Assembly (NCBI RefSeq): GCF_028473665.1 | Contig: NZ_CP098774.1 | Span: forward strand, 1,240,001 to 1,304,000 | Origin: Sphingomonas sp. QA11 | GTDB lineage: Bacteria; Pseudomonadota; Alphaproteobacteria; Sphingomonadales; Sphingomonadaceae | Length of the DNA: 64,000 nucleotides | Reading direction: 5' to 3' | In this document: positions 7,868 through 16,989 of the stretch, in pieces | Numbering within the stretch: the first letter of the stretch is position 1 | Layout: each line of letters begins with the position of its first letter | Program-made: the position numbers and the translations under genes | The notes under the pieces: model-generated | Databases searched by the model: none | What the model was told of the DNA's origin: nothing | What the model saw: the letters and a program-made list of their open reading frames with translations, nothing else

Positions 7868-9847
7868 ATGCGGTCTTTACGTTCGTTCAAGCTGATTGCC
7901 GCTGGCGTACTCGCGATGCTCGTTGCGCCGGCCACGGCCCAGCAGGCAAGGCCGCAGGCGGCTTCGTCGCCCCGGCCGGTTGCGGATGCGCGGGCTGCCC
8001 TTCCCGGGCCGCAACTGACCAAGGCCGATGTGGATGCATGGCTGGACGGCTACATGCCTTATGCGCTCAAGCGGGGCGATGCTGCCGGCGCGGTCGTGGT
8101 CGTGGTCAAGGACGGCGCAATATTGACCCAGCGCGGTTTCGGTTATGCCGATATCGACGCGCGCAAACCCGTCGATCCGGAAAGCACGCTCTTTCGACAG
8201 GCGTCCGTGTCCAAGCTCTTCACCTGGACCGCGGTCATGCAGATGGTCGAGCAGGGGAAGATCGATCTCGACCGGGACGTGAACGCCTATCTCGATTTCA
8301 AGATTCCGCTCCGTGATGGAAAACCGATCACGATGCGCAATCTGATGACGCACACCTCTGGTTTCGATGAAGTCCAGCGCGGCATTTACAGCAACGATTC
8401 CAGAAATATTCCGCCGCTCGGCGCCTTTTTGAAACAATCGCTGCCACGCCGGATCTTTGCGCCGGGTACCACGCCGGCTTACTCCAATTATGCGACAGCC
8501 CTGGCCGGCTATATCGTGGAGCGTGTCTCGGGCGTGCCGTACGACGATTATATCGAACGGCATATTTTCGCGCCGGCCGGCATGAGGTGGTCGACGTTCC
8601 GCCAGCCTCTGCCACCCCGGCTCCAGGCGCTGATGGCGAAGGGATATACCCTCGGGTCAGGCAAACCGAACAAGTTCGAAATGAACCATCTTGTCCCGGC
8701 GGCCGGCCTGACATCCTCGGGCGCCGATATGGGGCGTTTCATGATCGCTCATCTCGACAATGGCGGCGCGCTGCTCAAGCCTGCAACCGCGCTACAGATG
8801 CATACGAGCATGCTGACCGTCATACCGCCGCTCAACCGCATGGCGCTGGGTTTCTACGAACAGAACGTCAACGGCCGCGAGGTATTGTCTCACGCGGGCG
8901 ATACCGTGGTCTTCCACAGCCAGCTCTGGCTTTTTCCGAATGAAAAAGTCGGCATCTACATGTCGATGAACGCTGCTGGCACGCAGGGCGTGTCGGGGGT
9001 CATTCGTAGTCAGCTGCTCGACTCATTCGCCGATCGCTATTTCCCGGCCGAACAGCATGACGCGACGGTCGATGCGGCGACCGCCCGGGAGCATGCGCGC
9101 CTGATGGCCGGCACTTATGTCAAATCCCGGCGACTGGAATCGAGTTTCCTGAAGGTTATGGAGCTTGCCGGCGGACAGGTGAAGGTCGGGGTCGACGGCA
9201 AGGGCGCGCTTCGTCCGCAGGCTTTCCCCGGCCTGGGTGGGCAGGCGCGCAAATGGGTCGAGATCGCGCCGTTCGTATGGCGGGATCAGGATAGCAAGAT
9301 GCGTCTCGCCGCCAGGGTGGAGAACGGCAAGGTCACGCGTTTCAGCCTGGACGCGACTCCTTTCATGCTGTTCGAACCCGTGGCTTGGTATCTGTCCAGT
9401 GCCTGGCTGACTCCTGCCCTATTGCTCAGTCTGGGAGCGCTGTTGCTCACGGCCCTCTCCTGGCCGGTCTCCGCGCTTGTCCGTCGCCACTATGGGGCCA
9501 AGCTGGCGCTCACGAGAACCGAACTGAAAAGCTATCGTCTGACACGCGGCTTCGCTGCTCTTGCGGTTGCGGTCATGCTGGCGTGGCCTGTGTTCATCAC
9601 CATCCTGCTGTCCGATTTCTCGTTCCTGGGCGGGCAGCTCGATTGGGCATTGATCCTGCTCCAGCTTCTTACACCGATCGCCTTTCTTGGCCTGGCTTTC
9701 CTGACAGTCTGGAATCTCTGGCTGGTCTGGAAGGGCAAGCGCGGACGGTTCTCGAAGGTCTGGAGCGTGGTTCTGCTGCTCTCGTCAATCATCCTCCTAT
9801 GGGTTGCCGTCGGGTTCCACCTTATCGGTTTTGGTACCAGTTTCTGA
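7868..9847 (+). CDS. Secreted, membrane-anchored S12 serine hydrolase (copy 1)
   Basis: 659 aa from ATG at 7868, preceded by GGGGACGGG. Upstream in-frame starts would add a non-signal-like tail. Residues 1-25 are a signal peptide (LIAAGVLAMLVAPATAQ). The S12 domain carries SVSK (Ser113, Lys116), YSN (Tyr205) and HAGD (about residue 340). After a beta-rich linker (VEIAPFVWRDQD) come four hydrophobic helices at ~505-655, so the catalytic domain faces the periplasm while tethered to the inner membrane. S12 enzymes include D,D-carboxypeptidases, D-aminopeptidases and D-stereospecific peptidases, and several of the latter also have C-terminal membrane helices. A clear paralogue lies at 21123-23108. 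A stem-loop terminator follows. Confidence 0.85.
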   Translation: MRSLRSFKLIAAGVLAMLVAPATAQQARPQAASSPRPVADARAALPGPQLTKADVDAWLDGYMPYALKRGDAAGAVVVVVKDGAILTQRGFGYADIDARKPVDPESTLFRQASVSKLFTWTAVMQMVEQGKIDLDRDVNAYLDFKIPLRDGKPITMRNLMTHTSGFDEVQRGIYSNDSRNIPPLGAFLKQSLPRRIFAPGTTPAYSNYATALAGYIVERVSGVPYDDYIERHIFAPAGMRWSTFRQPLPPRLQALMAKGYTLGSGKPNKFEMNHLVPAAGLTSSGADMGRFMIAHLDNGGALLKPATALQMHTSMLTVIPPLNRMALGFYEQNVNGREVLSHAGDTVVFHSQLWLFPNEKVGIYMSMNAAGTQGVSGVIRSQLLDSFADRYFPAEQHDATVDAATAREHARLMAGTYVKSRRLESSFLKVMELAGGQVKVGVDGKGALRPQAFPGLGGQARKWVEIAPFVWRDQDSKMRLAARVENGKVTRFSLDATPFMLFEPVAWYLSSAWLTPALLLSLGALLLTALSWPVSALVRRHYGAKLALTRTELKSYRLTRGFAALAVAVMLAWPVFITILLSDFSFLGGQLDWALILLQLLTPIAFLGLAFLTVWNLWLVWKGKRGRFSKVWSVVLLLSSIILLWVAVGFHLIGFGTSF

Positions 9848-10313
9848 TCGTCGAAAGAGGCGGTGCCCGATGTGCAGTTCGGGCGCCGCTCTTCTTCGTG
9901 ACGGTGGCGAGAGCCTCAGCGCAGCGAGGCGGGCAGGGTTCGGTGAGTTTTGCGCCGCCGCATGAGGATCGTCGGATGAGAAAATTTCGATTCTATTTGC
10001 AATTATCCTAATTGGAAAATACGATCCTGATCGGGATAGAGGTGCTGGAGCGGGAGGGGCAATGCGATTATTTCCACGAACTTTCCCCCGCCACATGATT
10101 GACCGTCCAGCGGCGGTTGAATCCACCACTTGTCCGACAGGCAGGGGCGCGCCTCGCCACATCGCCGGGCAGGGTCCTGCTTTTCTCGCACGTGTCGGAC
10201 GATCCTCCGATCACGATTCAGCAATCGACAAGCCCGATTTCATCGGGCGGCCCGGGCTCGGCCACGTGCCGCGGGCGGACCGTCGATCTTCTCTTTTGAT
10301 TTGCAAGGTATGA
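9848..10313. other. Intergenic, 466 bases: terminator and promoter region of the DUF1611 operon
   Basis: Apart from the terminator at its left end, no gene is supported. An AT-rich patch at about 9980-10022 (GAAAATTTCG, then CTAATTGGAAAAT) resembles patches before other genes of this locus and may hold the promoter or operator for the coupled operon that starts at 10314. About 290 bases then separate this patch from the start codon, so a long leader or another promoter is possible. Confidence 0.4.
9860..9896 (+). terminator. Stem-loop terminator after membrane S12 hydrolase
   Basis: GCGGTGCCCGA (9860-9870) pairs with TCGGGCGCCGC (9879-9889) through an 8-base loop, with one G-T pair, followed by TCTTCTT. 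It lies 12 bases after the stop codon. The T-run is interrupted, so efficiency is uncertain. Confidence 0.6.
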
Positions 10314-11363
10314 ATGGTGGGTACCAACACATCCTTTGATGCGGGCACGATTAGTCTGAGCCTGCCCCAGCCCTATCTGTTGTTCCTCGGGGACACGACC
10401 CAGGCCGGATTCGCCAAGACCGCCTTTGGTCTGCGGGACTGGGCGCCCGACAAATGCACGGGCGAATATGCATTGCCCACCGCAACCGTCAGCACCGGGT
10501 TGCCGGTATTGACCCCTGCGGAAGCCCATGCCCGGGGTGCGCGATCGATGCTGATCGGTGTCGCCAACAGCGGCGGCGTCATCCCCGCGAGCTGGATTCC
10601 GGCTCTGGTCGAGGCGCTTGAGGCTGGCCTGGACATCGTCAGCGGCATGCACGTCCGCCTGGCGAGCCTGCCTGAGCTGGCCGTTCTGGCTGAACGGCTT
10701 GGACGGCAGCTCATCGACGTCAGGCATCCGCCGCTTGGCCTGACCGTGGGCACCGGGCGGAAACGAACGGGCAAGCGGCTGCTGACCGTCGGAACCGATT
10801 GTGCGCTGGGCAAGAAATATACCGCGCTCGCGGTGTCGCGGGCCTTTGCCGGCCGTGGGCTCGACGTGCATTTCCGCGCCAGCGGGCAGACGGGGATCAT
10901 GATCGCGGGCGGCGGGCTTCCCATGGATGCTGTCGTTTCCGATTTCGAGGCCGGCGCTGCCGAGATGCTCAGCCCGGATGCTGCGCCCGAGCATTGGGAC
11001 GTGATCGAAGGGCAGGGCTCGCTCTTCCATCCGGCCTATGCGGCGGTGTCGCTCGGCCTTCTCCACGGCAGCCAGCCCGATGTCCTCATCGTCTGTCATG
11101 AGCCGGGCCGGACTCAGATGCTGGGTACTCCAGGCTATGCGTTGCCGAGCCTCGAGGAGACGATCGATATCAACCTGCGTCTCGGGGCCCGGACCAATCC
11201 GGCGATCCGGTGTGCGGGCATTTCGTTCAACACGGCGCATCTCGGCCAGGAAGAGGCGATCGCGGTAATGGCCGAGGAGAGCCGGAAGCTGGGTCTTCCG
11301 GTTGCCGATCCCATTCGCGGCGGCGATCAGTTCGCCCGCCTGGTCGACAACTGCCTCGCATGA
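10314..11363 (+). CDS. dgcN: DUF1611 / DgcN-family protein, probable D-glutamate N-acetyltransferase
   Basis: 349 aa, ATG at 10314 after AAGGT. The N-terminal half (YLLFLGDTTQAGFAKTAFGL, GVANSGGVIP, GLDIVSGMHVRL) is the Rossmann-like DUF1611 N domain. The C-terminal half has a P-loop-like GTDCALGKKYT (160-170), VIEGQGSLFHPAY and HEPGR. Published work on marine Proteobacteria names this family DgcN: it acetylates D-Glu, after which the enolase-superfamily racemase DgcA makes N-acetyl-L-Glu. Two DgcA-like genes lie downstream at 18471 and 23108, which supports that role here. It heads a chain of four genes joined by ATGA overlaps. The symbol is by family resemblance only. Confidence 0.8.
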   Translation: MVGTNTSFDAGTISLSLPQPYLLFLGDTTQAGFAKTAFGLRDWAPDKCTGEYALPTATVSTGLPVLTPAEAHARGARSMLIGVANSGGVIPASWIPALVEALEAGLDIVSGMHVRLASLPELAVLAERLGRQLIDVRHPPLGLTVGTGRKRTGKRLLTVGTDCALGKKYTALAVSRAFAGRGLDVHFRASGQTGIMIAGGGLPMDAVVSDFEAGAAEMLSPDAAPEHWDVIEGQGSLFHPAYAAVSLGLLHGSQPDVLIVCHEPGRTQMLGTPGYALPSLEETIDINLRLGARTNPAIRCAGISFNTAHLGQEEAIAVMAEESRKLGLPVADPIRGGDQFARLVDNCLA

Positions 11364-12529
11364 CCGGCACGGCTGCCATGACGGGAAAGGGTGGATCCTC
11401 CTGGTTTCAGCGTTTCCTGTTGCCAGGCTTCGCCTTCAAGGCGGTGGTGATCGGCGGCGGCTATGCCACCGGACGAGAGCTTGCCGAATTCTTCCTGCCG
11501 AGTGGGCCTTGGGGCGGCCTGGCCGCCATGCTGCTGGCGATGGTGTTGTGGAGTGTCATCTGCGCGGTGACCTTCGCATTCGCCCATGCAGTGGGGGCTT
11601 TCGATTATCGCAGCTTCTTCGAGGAGTTGCTGGGGCCTGGCTGGATCGCATTCGAGATCGGCTACATCCTCTTCGTTACCCTCATCCTAGCCGTATTCGG
11701 TGCGGCCGCGGGCGCGATCGGAAGCGCGATGTTCGGCTGGCCACCGCTTGCCGGCACCTTGTGCCTGGCCGCGGCGATCGCGCTGTTCGCCACCTATGGC
11801 AACAGTTCGGTGGAGCGGCTTTTCAAATATGTCTCGTTCCTGCTGTACGGCGTCTACGCCTTGTTTCTGGTGTTGGCGCTGAGTGATTTCGGCGACCTGA
11901 TCGCGGCGAATTTCAGCATTTGGGCACCGAGCGACGGCTGGGCTTTGGGCGGGCTGACCTATGCCAGCTATAACGTCGTCGGGGCAGTGGCGATCCTGCC
12001 GGTGGTGCGCCACATGACCAGCCGGCGCGATGCGGTGGTGTCGGGGATGATCGCGGGGCCTCTCGCCATGGCGCCGGCACTTCTCTTCTTCGTCTGCATG
12101 ATCGCCTTTTATCCCGGCATCGTCCACGAGACGCTGCCTTCCGACTTCATGCTGCAGCGTCTCCAGCTGCCGTTCTTCCATGTGCTCTTCCAGTTCATGA
12201 TCTTCGCCGCACTACTGGAAAGCGGGACCGGCTCGGTGCATGCCATCAACGAGCGTATCGATGCGGCGCTGCGCGCGCGCTGGAACAGGTCGCTCAGTAA
12301 CCGGGCGCGGGGCATCATCGCCGGCACGCTGCTGATCGGGTGCATGTTCCTTGCTGATCGCTTCGGCCTCGTGGCCCTGATCGCCAGTGGCTACCGCGCG
12401 CTGGCCTATGTCTTCCTCGCGATCTTCGTCTTGCCGGTGCTCACCATCGGTGTCCTTCGACTGATGTCGCGCAACCCAGGCCGAAAGAAACAGGCGTCCG
12501 AAAGCGTCGCCAAGGGGATATCATCATGA
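11360..12529 (+). CDS. YkvI-like inner-membrane permease
   Basis: 389 aa starting at ATG 11360, which overlaps the dgcN stop as ATGA; an ATG at 11378 is an alternative. Ten or so hydrophobic helices are visible, beginning FLLPGFAFKAVVIGGGYATGREL, a glycine-rich broken-helix motif like that of APC-fold transporters, and ending FVLPVLTIGVLRLM. It resembles the YkvI family, whose substrate is not known. Its place between DgcN and a secreted S12 hydrolase suggests uptake of the amino acid or dipeptide that these enzymes release or use. That substrate is inferred from context only. Confidence 0.72.
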   Translation: MTGTAAMTGKGGSSWFQRFLLPGFAFKAVVIGGGYATGRELAEFFLPSGPWGGLAAMLLAMVLWSVICAVTFAFAHAVGAFDYRSFFEELLGPGWIAFEIGYILFVTLILAVFGAAAGAIGSAMFGWPPLAGTLCLAAAIALFATYGNSSVERLFKYVSFLLYGVYALFLVLALSDFGDLIAANFSIWAPSDGWALGGLTYASYNVVGAVAILPVVRHMTSRRDAVVSGMIAGPLAMAPALLFFVCMIAFYPGIVHETLPSDFMLQRLQLPFFHVLFQFMIFAALLESGTGSVHAINERIDAALRARWNRSLSNRARGIIAGTLLIGCMFLADRFGLVALIASGYRALAYVFLAIFVLPVLTIGVLRLMSRNPGRKKQASESVAKGISS

Positions 12530-14121
12530 CATCGACCAGATCGTTCCGCTGCGCCGCGTTGTTCATGGCATCGGCGATGTTCGTCGTCGCGCCCGTCATG
12601 GCGGCGGCGCCCGAAGGGTTCAACGCGCGGGTAGAGTCCCTGCGCAAGCAGGCCGGTGTGCCGGGCATGTCAGTGGCCATCGTCGAACAGGGCAAGGTCA
12701 CGCTTGCCGAAGGCTTTGGCGTTCGCAAGCTTGGCGGCAGCGACAAGGTGGATGCGGATACCATCTTCCCCACCGGCTCGACCGGCAAGGCGTTTACGGT
12801 CGCTGCGCTGGCCGTGCTGGTCGATCAGGGCAAGATCAAATGGGACGACAAGGTGACGGATCACCTGCCCGGCTTCCAGATGTACGACCCCTGGGTAACA
12901 CGCGAGATGACCATCCGCGACCTGCTGGTCCATCGCAGTGGACTCGGATTGGGGGCGGGCGACCTGCTGTTCGTGCCACGCTCCAATCTCAGCCGGGCCG
13001 AGAGCGTGAAGCGGTTGCGCTACATCAAGCCGGCAACCAGTTTCCGCAGCGGCTACGCCTATGACAATGTGCTGTACATGGTGGCGGGCCAGCTCATCGA
13101 GGCCGTCAGCGGCCAGACATGGGAGGCATTTACCCACGAGCATGTCCTGAAGGCCGCTGGCATGAAGGAATCGACCAGCGATGGCGAAGCGCGCTTCGCG
13201 ACCGCCAATCGCGCTTTCCCCCATGCTCGGATGAACGGTGGACTTCGGGGCGCCGGCGACCAGGAACAGCTCGACGAGCATGACGAACTGGGCCGCAATG
13301 CCGCGCCCGCCGGCGGGATGGCGATCAGCGCGAGCGACATGGCGCGCTGGCTGCAGATCCAGCTTGCCCATGGCAAGCTGCCGGAGGGCAATGGCCGCCT
13401 GTTCAGTGAGGCATCATCGCGCGAGATGTGGAACCCCGTGGTGGTGATGCCGATCCGCCAGCTCCCCGAGCCGCTCAAGGCAGCGCAATCGCAGTTCGAC
13501 GCCTATGCGCTCGGTTGGAACGTGCGCGACTATCAGGGGACGAAGCTCGTCATGCATGGCGGCGCGGTGTTCGGTTTCCTCACCATGGTCGTGCTGATTC
13601 CGGAAAAGCAGGTGGGCTTTTCCATCGTCATCAACTCCGAGGACCGCGAGCTCGTCAACGGCCTCGCCTATGAGCTGGTCGATCACTATCTGGGCAGGCC
13701 GAACGCGCACTGGCCTGAAAAATGGTCGGCCTTCAACAAGCAGCAGGTCTCCGACGCGCAGAAGGCACTGAAGGCGGTCCAGGCGACGCCAGCGAAGATC
13801 GGCCCCTCCCTTTCGCTGGAGCGATACGCTGGGACCTATGCTGACGCCTGGTACGGCAACATTGCCGTGGGCGGGGGCAAGGACAAGCTGACGATCGATT
13901 TCACATCGACCCCGCGGATGTCGGGCACGCTTGAACATTGGCAATATGACACCTTCGTCACCCGCTTCGACGACAAGGCGATCGAGCCGGCCTATGTGAC
14001 CTTCGGTCTCGACGCCGATGGCAAGGTGGATCGCGTGACGATGCGTCCGGTCTCTCCGATCGCCGATTTCAGCTATGATTATCAGGACCTTCTGTTCACG
14101 CCTGCAAGGAAAGAGAAATGA
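12526..14121 (+). CDS. Secreted S12 serine hydrolase with C-terminal DUF3471-like domain
   Basis: 531 aa; the ATG at 12526 overlaps the permease stop (ATGA). Residues 1-27 are a signal peptide (FMASAMFVVAPVMAA). The catalytic set is STGK (Ser85, Lys88), YDN (Tyr179) and HGG in MHGGAVFGF (about residue 345). After ~400 residues a small beta-barrel (LERYAGTYADAWYGNIAV) like DUF3471 follows. Enzymes of this type are D,D-peptidases, D-aminopeptidases or esterases in the periplasm. Tight coupling to DgcN and the permease argues for an amide substrate containing a D residue. It is one of five S12 domain proteins in the 2-29 kb locus. Confidence 0.85.
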   Translation: MTSTRSFRCAALFMASAMFVVAPVMAAAPEGFNARVESLRKQAGVPGMSVAIVEQGKVTLAEGFGVRKLGGSDKVDADTIFPTGSTGKAFTVAALAVLVDQGKIKWDDKVTDHLPGFQMYDPWVTREMTIRDLLVHRSGLGLGAGDLLFVPRSNLSRAESVKRLRYIKPATSFRSGYAYDNVLYMVAGQLIEAVSGQTWEAFTHEHVLKAAGMKESTSDGEARFATANRAFPHARMNGGLRGAGDQEQLDEHDELGRNAAPAGGMAISASDMARWLQIQLAHGKLPEGNGRLFSEASSREMWNPVVVMPIRQLPEPLKAAQSQFDAYALGWNVRDYQGTKLVMHGGAVFGFLTMVVLIPEKQVGFSIVINSEDRELVNGLAYELVDHYLGRPNAHWPEKWSAFNKQQVSDAQKALKAVQATPAKIGPSLSLERYAGTYADAWYGNIAVGGGKDKLTIDFTSTPRMSGTLEHWQYDTFVTRFDDKAIEPAYVTFGLDADGKVDRVTMRPVSPIADFSYDYQDLLFTPARKEK

Positions 14122-15173
14122 GCAAGGGCTCCTGGTGGCCGCGCACGAGGCGCTGGCTGAAACGTATAGTGCTGGGCCTTCTCGCCCTGTTGCTGCTCGT
14201 GATCGTCGTTGGCGTGGTCTATGAAATTCTGGGCCGGTGGAATGCGGAGAAGGCATATCCGCCGCGCGGGCAGATGGTCGATATCGGCGGACGGCGCATC
14301 CATATCGATTGTCGCGGAACGGGATCGCCGACCGTCATTCTCGAGGCCGGGCTTGGCACGGGCGGGACGATCGACTGGAGCCTGGTCCATGACAAGATTG
14401 CCCAGTTCACGCGCACCTGCGCCTATGACCGGGCCGGTATCATGTGGAGCGATCCCAAGGACACGCCACAGGATGCGGCCGCCGTCGTGGAGGACCTCCA
14501 CGCCACGCTGAAGGGCGCCGGGATAACCGATCCGCTGGTGCTGGTCGGGCATTCGATCGGCGGCCCGTACACGACGACCTATGTCGGCAAATATGGCGAT
14601 CAGGTTGCCGGAATGGTCATGGTCGACCCTTCCCATCCGGATCAGGTCGCGCGGCTTGGGAAAGTGGTGAAGGGCAATGTCGATCCGATGCAATCGCTGG
14701 GACTGATGAAGACCATTTCGGCCTTGTCCTGGACGGGGGCTGTGCGGTTCGGATTCAGCATGGCCAACACAAAGGTCACGAAAGTCCCGAGCAAGGAGAT
14801 GGCCAAGGCGTCCGCTTATGCCAGCACATCAGTCAATGGGGCGATTTCCGAACTCGAGGGGTTCAATCGTACGATGGCCCAGGCACGGACTGTCCATAGT
14901 TTTGGGAACCGCCCGGTGATCGTGCTGACCGCCATGGCACCTCTGACCCCCGACCAGCTGAAGAGCCTGGGCGTACCTCCGCAGCAAGGCGTGCTCTTCA
15001 AGCAGACATGGCGGGCTCTCCATCAGGAACAGGCGCGAATGTCGACGCGAGGGCGCGAACAGAGCGTGTTCGACGCGACCCATTACATCCAGGTCGATCG
15101 GCCCGATGTCGTGATCGCTGCGGTCAAGGAAGTGGTCGATACGGTCCGCGCGGACGGCAAGACTAGCAAGTAG
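14118..15173 (+). CDS. Membrane-tethered alpha/beta hydrolase
   Basis: 351 aa; ATG at 14118 overlaps the preceding stop (ATGA). One N-terminal membrane helix (IVLGLLALLLLVIVVGVVY, residues ~16-35) anchors a periplasmic alpha/beta hydrolase domain. The nucleophile elbow is GHSIGG; the acid probably lies in MVDPSHPDQ or in the C-terminal lobe, and the histidine is in ATHYIQVDRP. The fold covers esterases, amidases and prolyl-iminopeptidase-like peptidases, so the substrate cannot be read from sequence. It is the last of four overlapping genes and is followed by a strong hairpin. Confidence 0.8.
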   Translation: MSKGSWWPRTRRWLKRIVLGLLALLLLVIVVGVVYEILGRWNAEKAYPPRGQMVDIGGRRIHIDCRGTGSPTVILEAGLGTGGTIDWSLVHDKIAQFTRTCAYDRAGIMWSDPKDTPQDAAAVVEDLHATLKGAGITDPLVLVGHSIGGPYTTTYVGKYGDQVAGMVMVDPSHPDQVARLGKVVKGNVDPMQSLGLMKTISALSWTGAVRFGFSMANTKVTKVPSKEMAKASAYASTSVNGAISELEGFNRTMAQARTVHSFGNRPVIVLTAMAPLTPDQLKSLGVPPQQGVLFKQTWRALHQEQARMSTRGREQSVFDATHYIQVDRPDVVIAAVKEVVDTVRADGKTSK

Positions 15174-15190
15174 CAGGCATATCGCGCGCG

Positions 15191-15212
15191 CCGCGGGCTC
15201 CCGGGCCCGCGG
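15191..15212. terminator. GC-rich hairpin between operon segments
   Basis: CCGCGGGC (15191-15198) and GCCCGCGG (15205-15212) form an 8-bp perfect stem with a 6-base loop, 18 bases after the alpha/beta hydrolase stop. No T-run follows, so it may slow RNA decay or mark partial termination rather than act as a classical terminator. Confidence 0.35.
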
Positions 15213-15254
15213 CCGATGCGCGGAGCATTCGAACTCCGACAGGGAGAGGGAATA

Positions 15255-16889
15255 ATGAAGCATATTTTTCTTGGCTGCGCCGCATCGATGCTGCTCGTCG
15301 CGAACGCGCCCGCACCGGAATATGACCCCGTACCGGAATATGACATCGTCATTCGCGGCGGCCGCGTTCTCGATGGGGCGGGCAATCCGTGGGTCGGTGC
15401 CGACGTCGCCGTCAAGGATGGCCGCGTGGTCCGCATTGGCAAGGTTTCCGGACGGGGCAAGAAGGAAATCGATGCCAAGGGACGTTACGTCTCGCCCGGA
15501 TTCATCGACATGATGGACCAGTCAGGCAGCATCCTGCTCAAGAACGGTGCGGCCGAGAACAAGCTGCGCATGGGGGTAACGACCGTCATCGCCGGCGAGG
15601 GCGGAACGCCGGTGGATGCGGCCGCGATTCCCACGTATTTCCAGACGCTTGAACGCCAGGGCATTTCGGTCAATTTCGGGACCTATTATGCCTCCACCCA
15701 GGCGCGCGTGAAAGTGATGGGCGATGGCGCGGGTTCCCCCACCGCCGCGCAGCTCGACGCCATGGGTCGCGAGGTGATGACGGCAATGCGGGCCGGCGCG
15801 TTCGGCATCACCAGCGCGTTGATCTATTCCCCGAGCAGCTTCCAGACCACGGCGGATCTGGTGTCGCTGGCGAAGGTCGCGGGCCGGTGCAACGGTTTCT
15901 ACGCGACCCATATGCGCGACGAGAGCGCCGACCTTGTCCCGGCGATCAAGGAAGCGATCGAGATCGGCGAGAAGGGCGGGGTGAAGGTCGAGATATTCCA
16001 CCTGAAGGCTGCCTTCGCCCCAGAATGGGGCAAGCTGATGCCGCAGGCGCTGGCGACCATCAATGCGGCGCGTGCGCGTGGCGTCGACGTCGCAGCCGAT
16101 CTCTATCCTTATACCGCCGGCGGCACCGGTCTGGAGATCACCGCCCCGAGCTGGGTGTGGGCCGACGGCGTCGAAAAGGGCATCGAAAGGCTCCGCGATC
16201 CCCAGGTTCGCGAGCGCATGAAGAAAGAACTCGCGGCCGGGTCGATGCCCGGCTGGTCGAATCTCGTCTTTGCTTCCGGCGGCTGGGGCAATGTGGTGCT
16301 CGCCAACGGCTTCAGTGCGAAATACGCCCCCTATCATGGGCAAAGCCTCGAAAAGATCGGCGCGGCCCTGAAGCGCGACCCGGCTGACGTGGCATGGGAC
16401 ATCCTGCTGGAGGGGCTGCCGAACCGGTCTGTCGCGCTGTATTTCATGATCAACGAGAAGGACATCGAGGCAGCGCTGCATCAGCCTTGGGTCAGCATTG
16501 GCAGCGATGCCGCGGCATCGGCGAAGCTGGGTGAGATAGACGCGCTCGGCCTGCCACATCCGCGCGCCTACGGCACCTTTCCGCGCATCATTGCCGAATA
16601 TGTGAAGCGTCGCCCCGTTCTGTCGCTTGAGGATGCCGTGCGGAAAATGACGAGCTGGCCCGCGCAGCGGATGGGACTGACCGACCGGGGTCTGATCCGC
16701 GACGGGATGCGCGCCGACATCGTCGTTTTCGACCTCGACACGCTGGATGACGTGGCAAGCTGGGAAAAGCCCACGGCGCTTCCTGCCGGGATCGAGACGG
16801 TGATCGTCAACGGCGTGGTCACGATCGAGGGCGGCAAGCACAATGGCGCGAAGGCAGGCAAGGTCCTTCGTCATAGCTGCGACGCCTAG
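15255..16889 (+). CDS. N-acyl-D-amino-acid deacylase-like amidohydrolase lacking the usual HxH motif
   Basis: 544 aa from ATG at 15255 after AGGGAGAGGG. Residues 1-18 look like a signal peptide. The amidohydrolase layout is clear: a beta-sandwich (YDIVIRGGRVLDGAGNPWVGAD), then the barrel with THMRDE (His219, Arg221), IFHLK (His249) and GSDAA (Asp418), which match the zinc and catalytic residues of D-aminoacylases. The first-strand motif, normally GFIDxHxH, reads GFIDMMDQSG (82-91), and GNCG reads GEGG (114-117), so one metal site is missing or rebuilt. Likely role: removal of acyl or aminoacyl groups from D-amino acids in the periplasm. Such variants could also be isoaspartyl- or prolyl-type peptidases. 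Confidence 0.78.
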   Translation: MKHIFLGCAASMLLVANAPAPEYDPVPEYDIVIRGGRVLDGAGNPWVGADVAVKDGRVVRIGKVSGRGKKEIDAKGRYVSPGFIDMMDQSGSILLKNGAAENKLRMGVTTVIAGEGGTPVDAAAIPTYFQTLERQGISVNFGTYYASTQARVKVMGDGAGSPTAAQLDAMGREVMTAMRAGAFGITSALIYSPSSFQTTADLVSLAKVAGRCNGFYATHMRDESADLVPAIKEAIEIGEKGGVKVEIFHLKAAFAPEWGKLMPQALATINAARARGVDVAADLYPYTAGGTGLEITAPSWVWADGVEKGIERLRDPQVRERMKKELAAGSMPGWSNLVFASGGWGNVVLANGFSAKYAPYHGQSLEKIGAALKRDPADVAWDILLEGLPNRSVALYFMINEKDIEAALHQPWVSIGSDAAASAKLGEIDALGLPHPRAYGTFPRIIAEYVKRRPVLSLEDAVRKMTSWPAQRMGLTDRGLIRDGMRADIVVFDLDTLDDVASWEKPTALPAGIETVIVNGVVTIEGGKHNGAKAGKVLRHSCDA

Positions 16890-16989
16890 GCCGTGCAGCA
16901 TTCATGCCCATGCGCCGTCACATCCCGAACCCTCGTTTCTGGGCACCGGCGGTGAGGGCGGGGCGACACGATCTCCAGAGGAATTGCGC

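Noticed and set aside
9385..10011. Plus-strand 208-codon frame overlapping the end of the first membrane S12 gene
   Set aside because: It overlaps the membrane-helix coding region out of frame and continues through a terminator.
16109..16306. Short minus-strand frames inside the deacylase gene
   Set aside because: No ribosome sites or family resemblance; overlapped by a well-supported gene.
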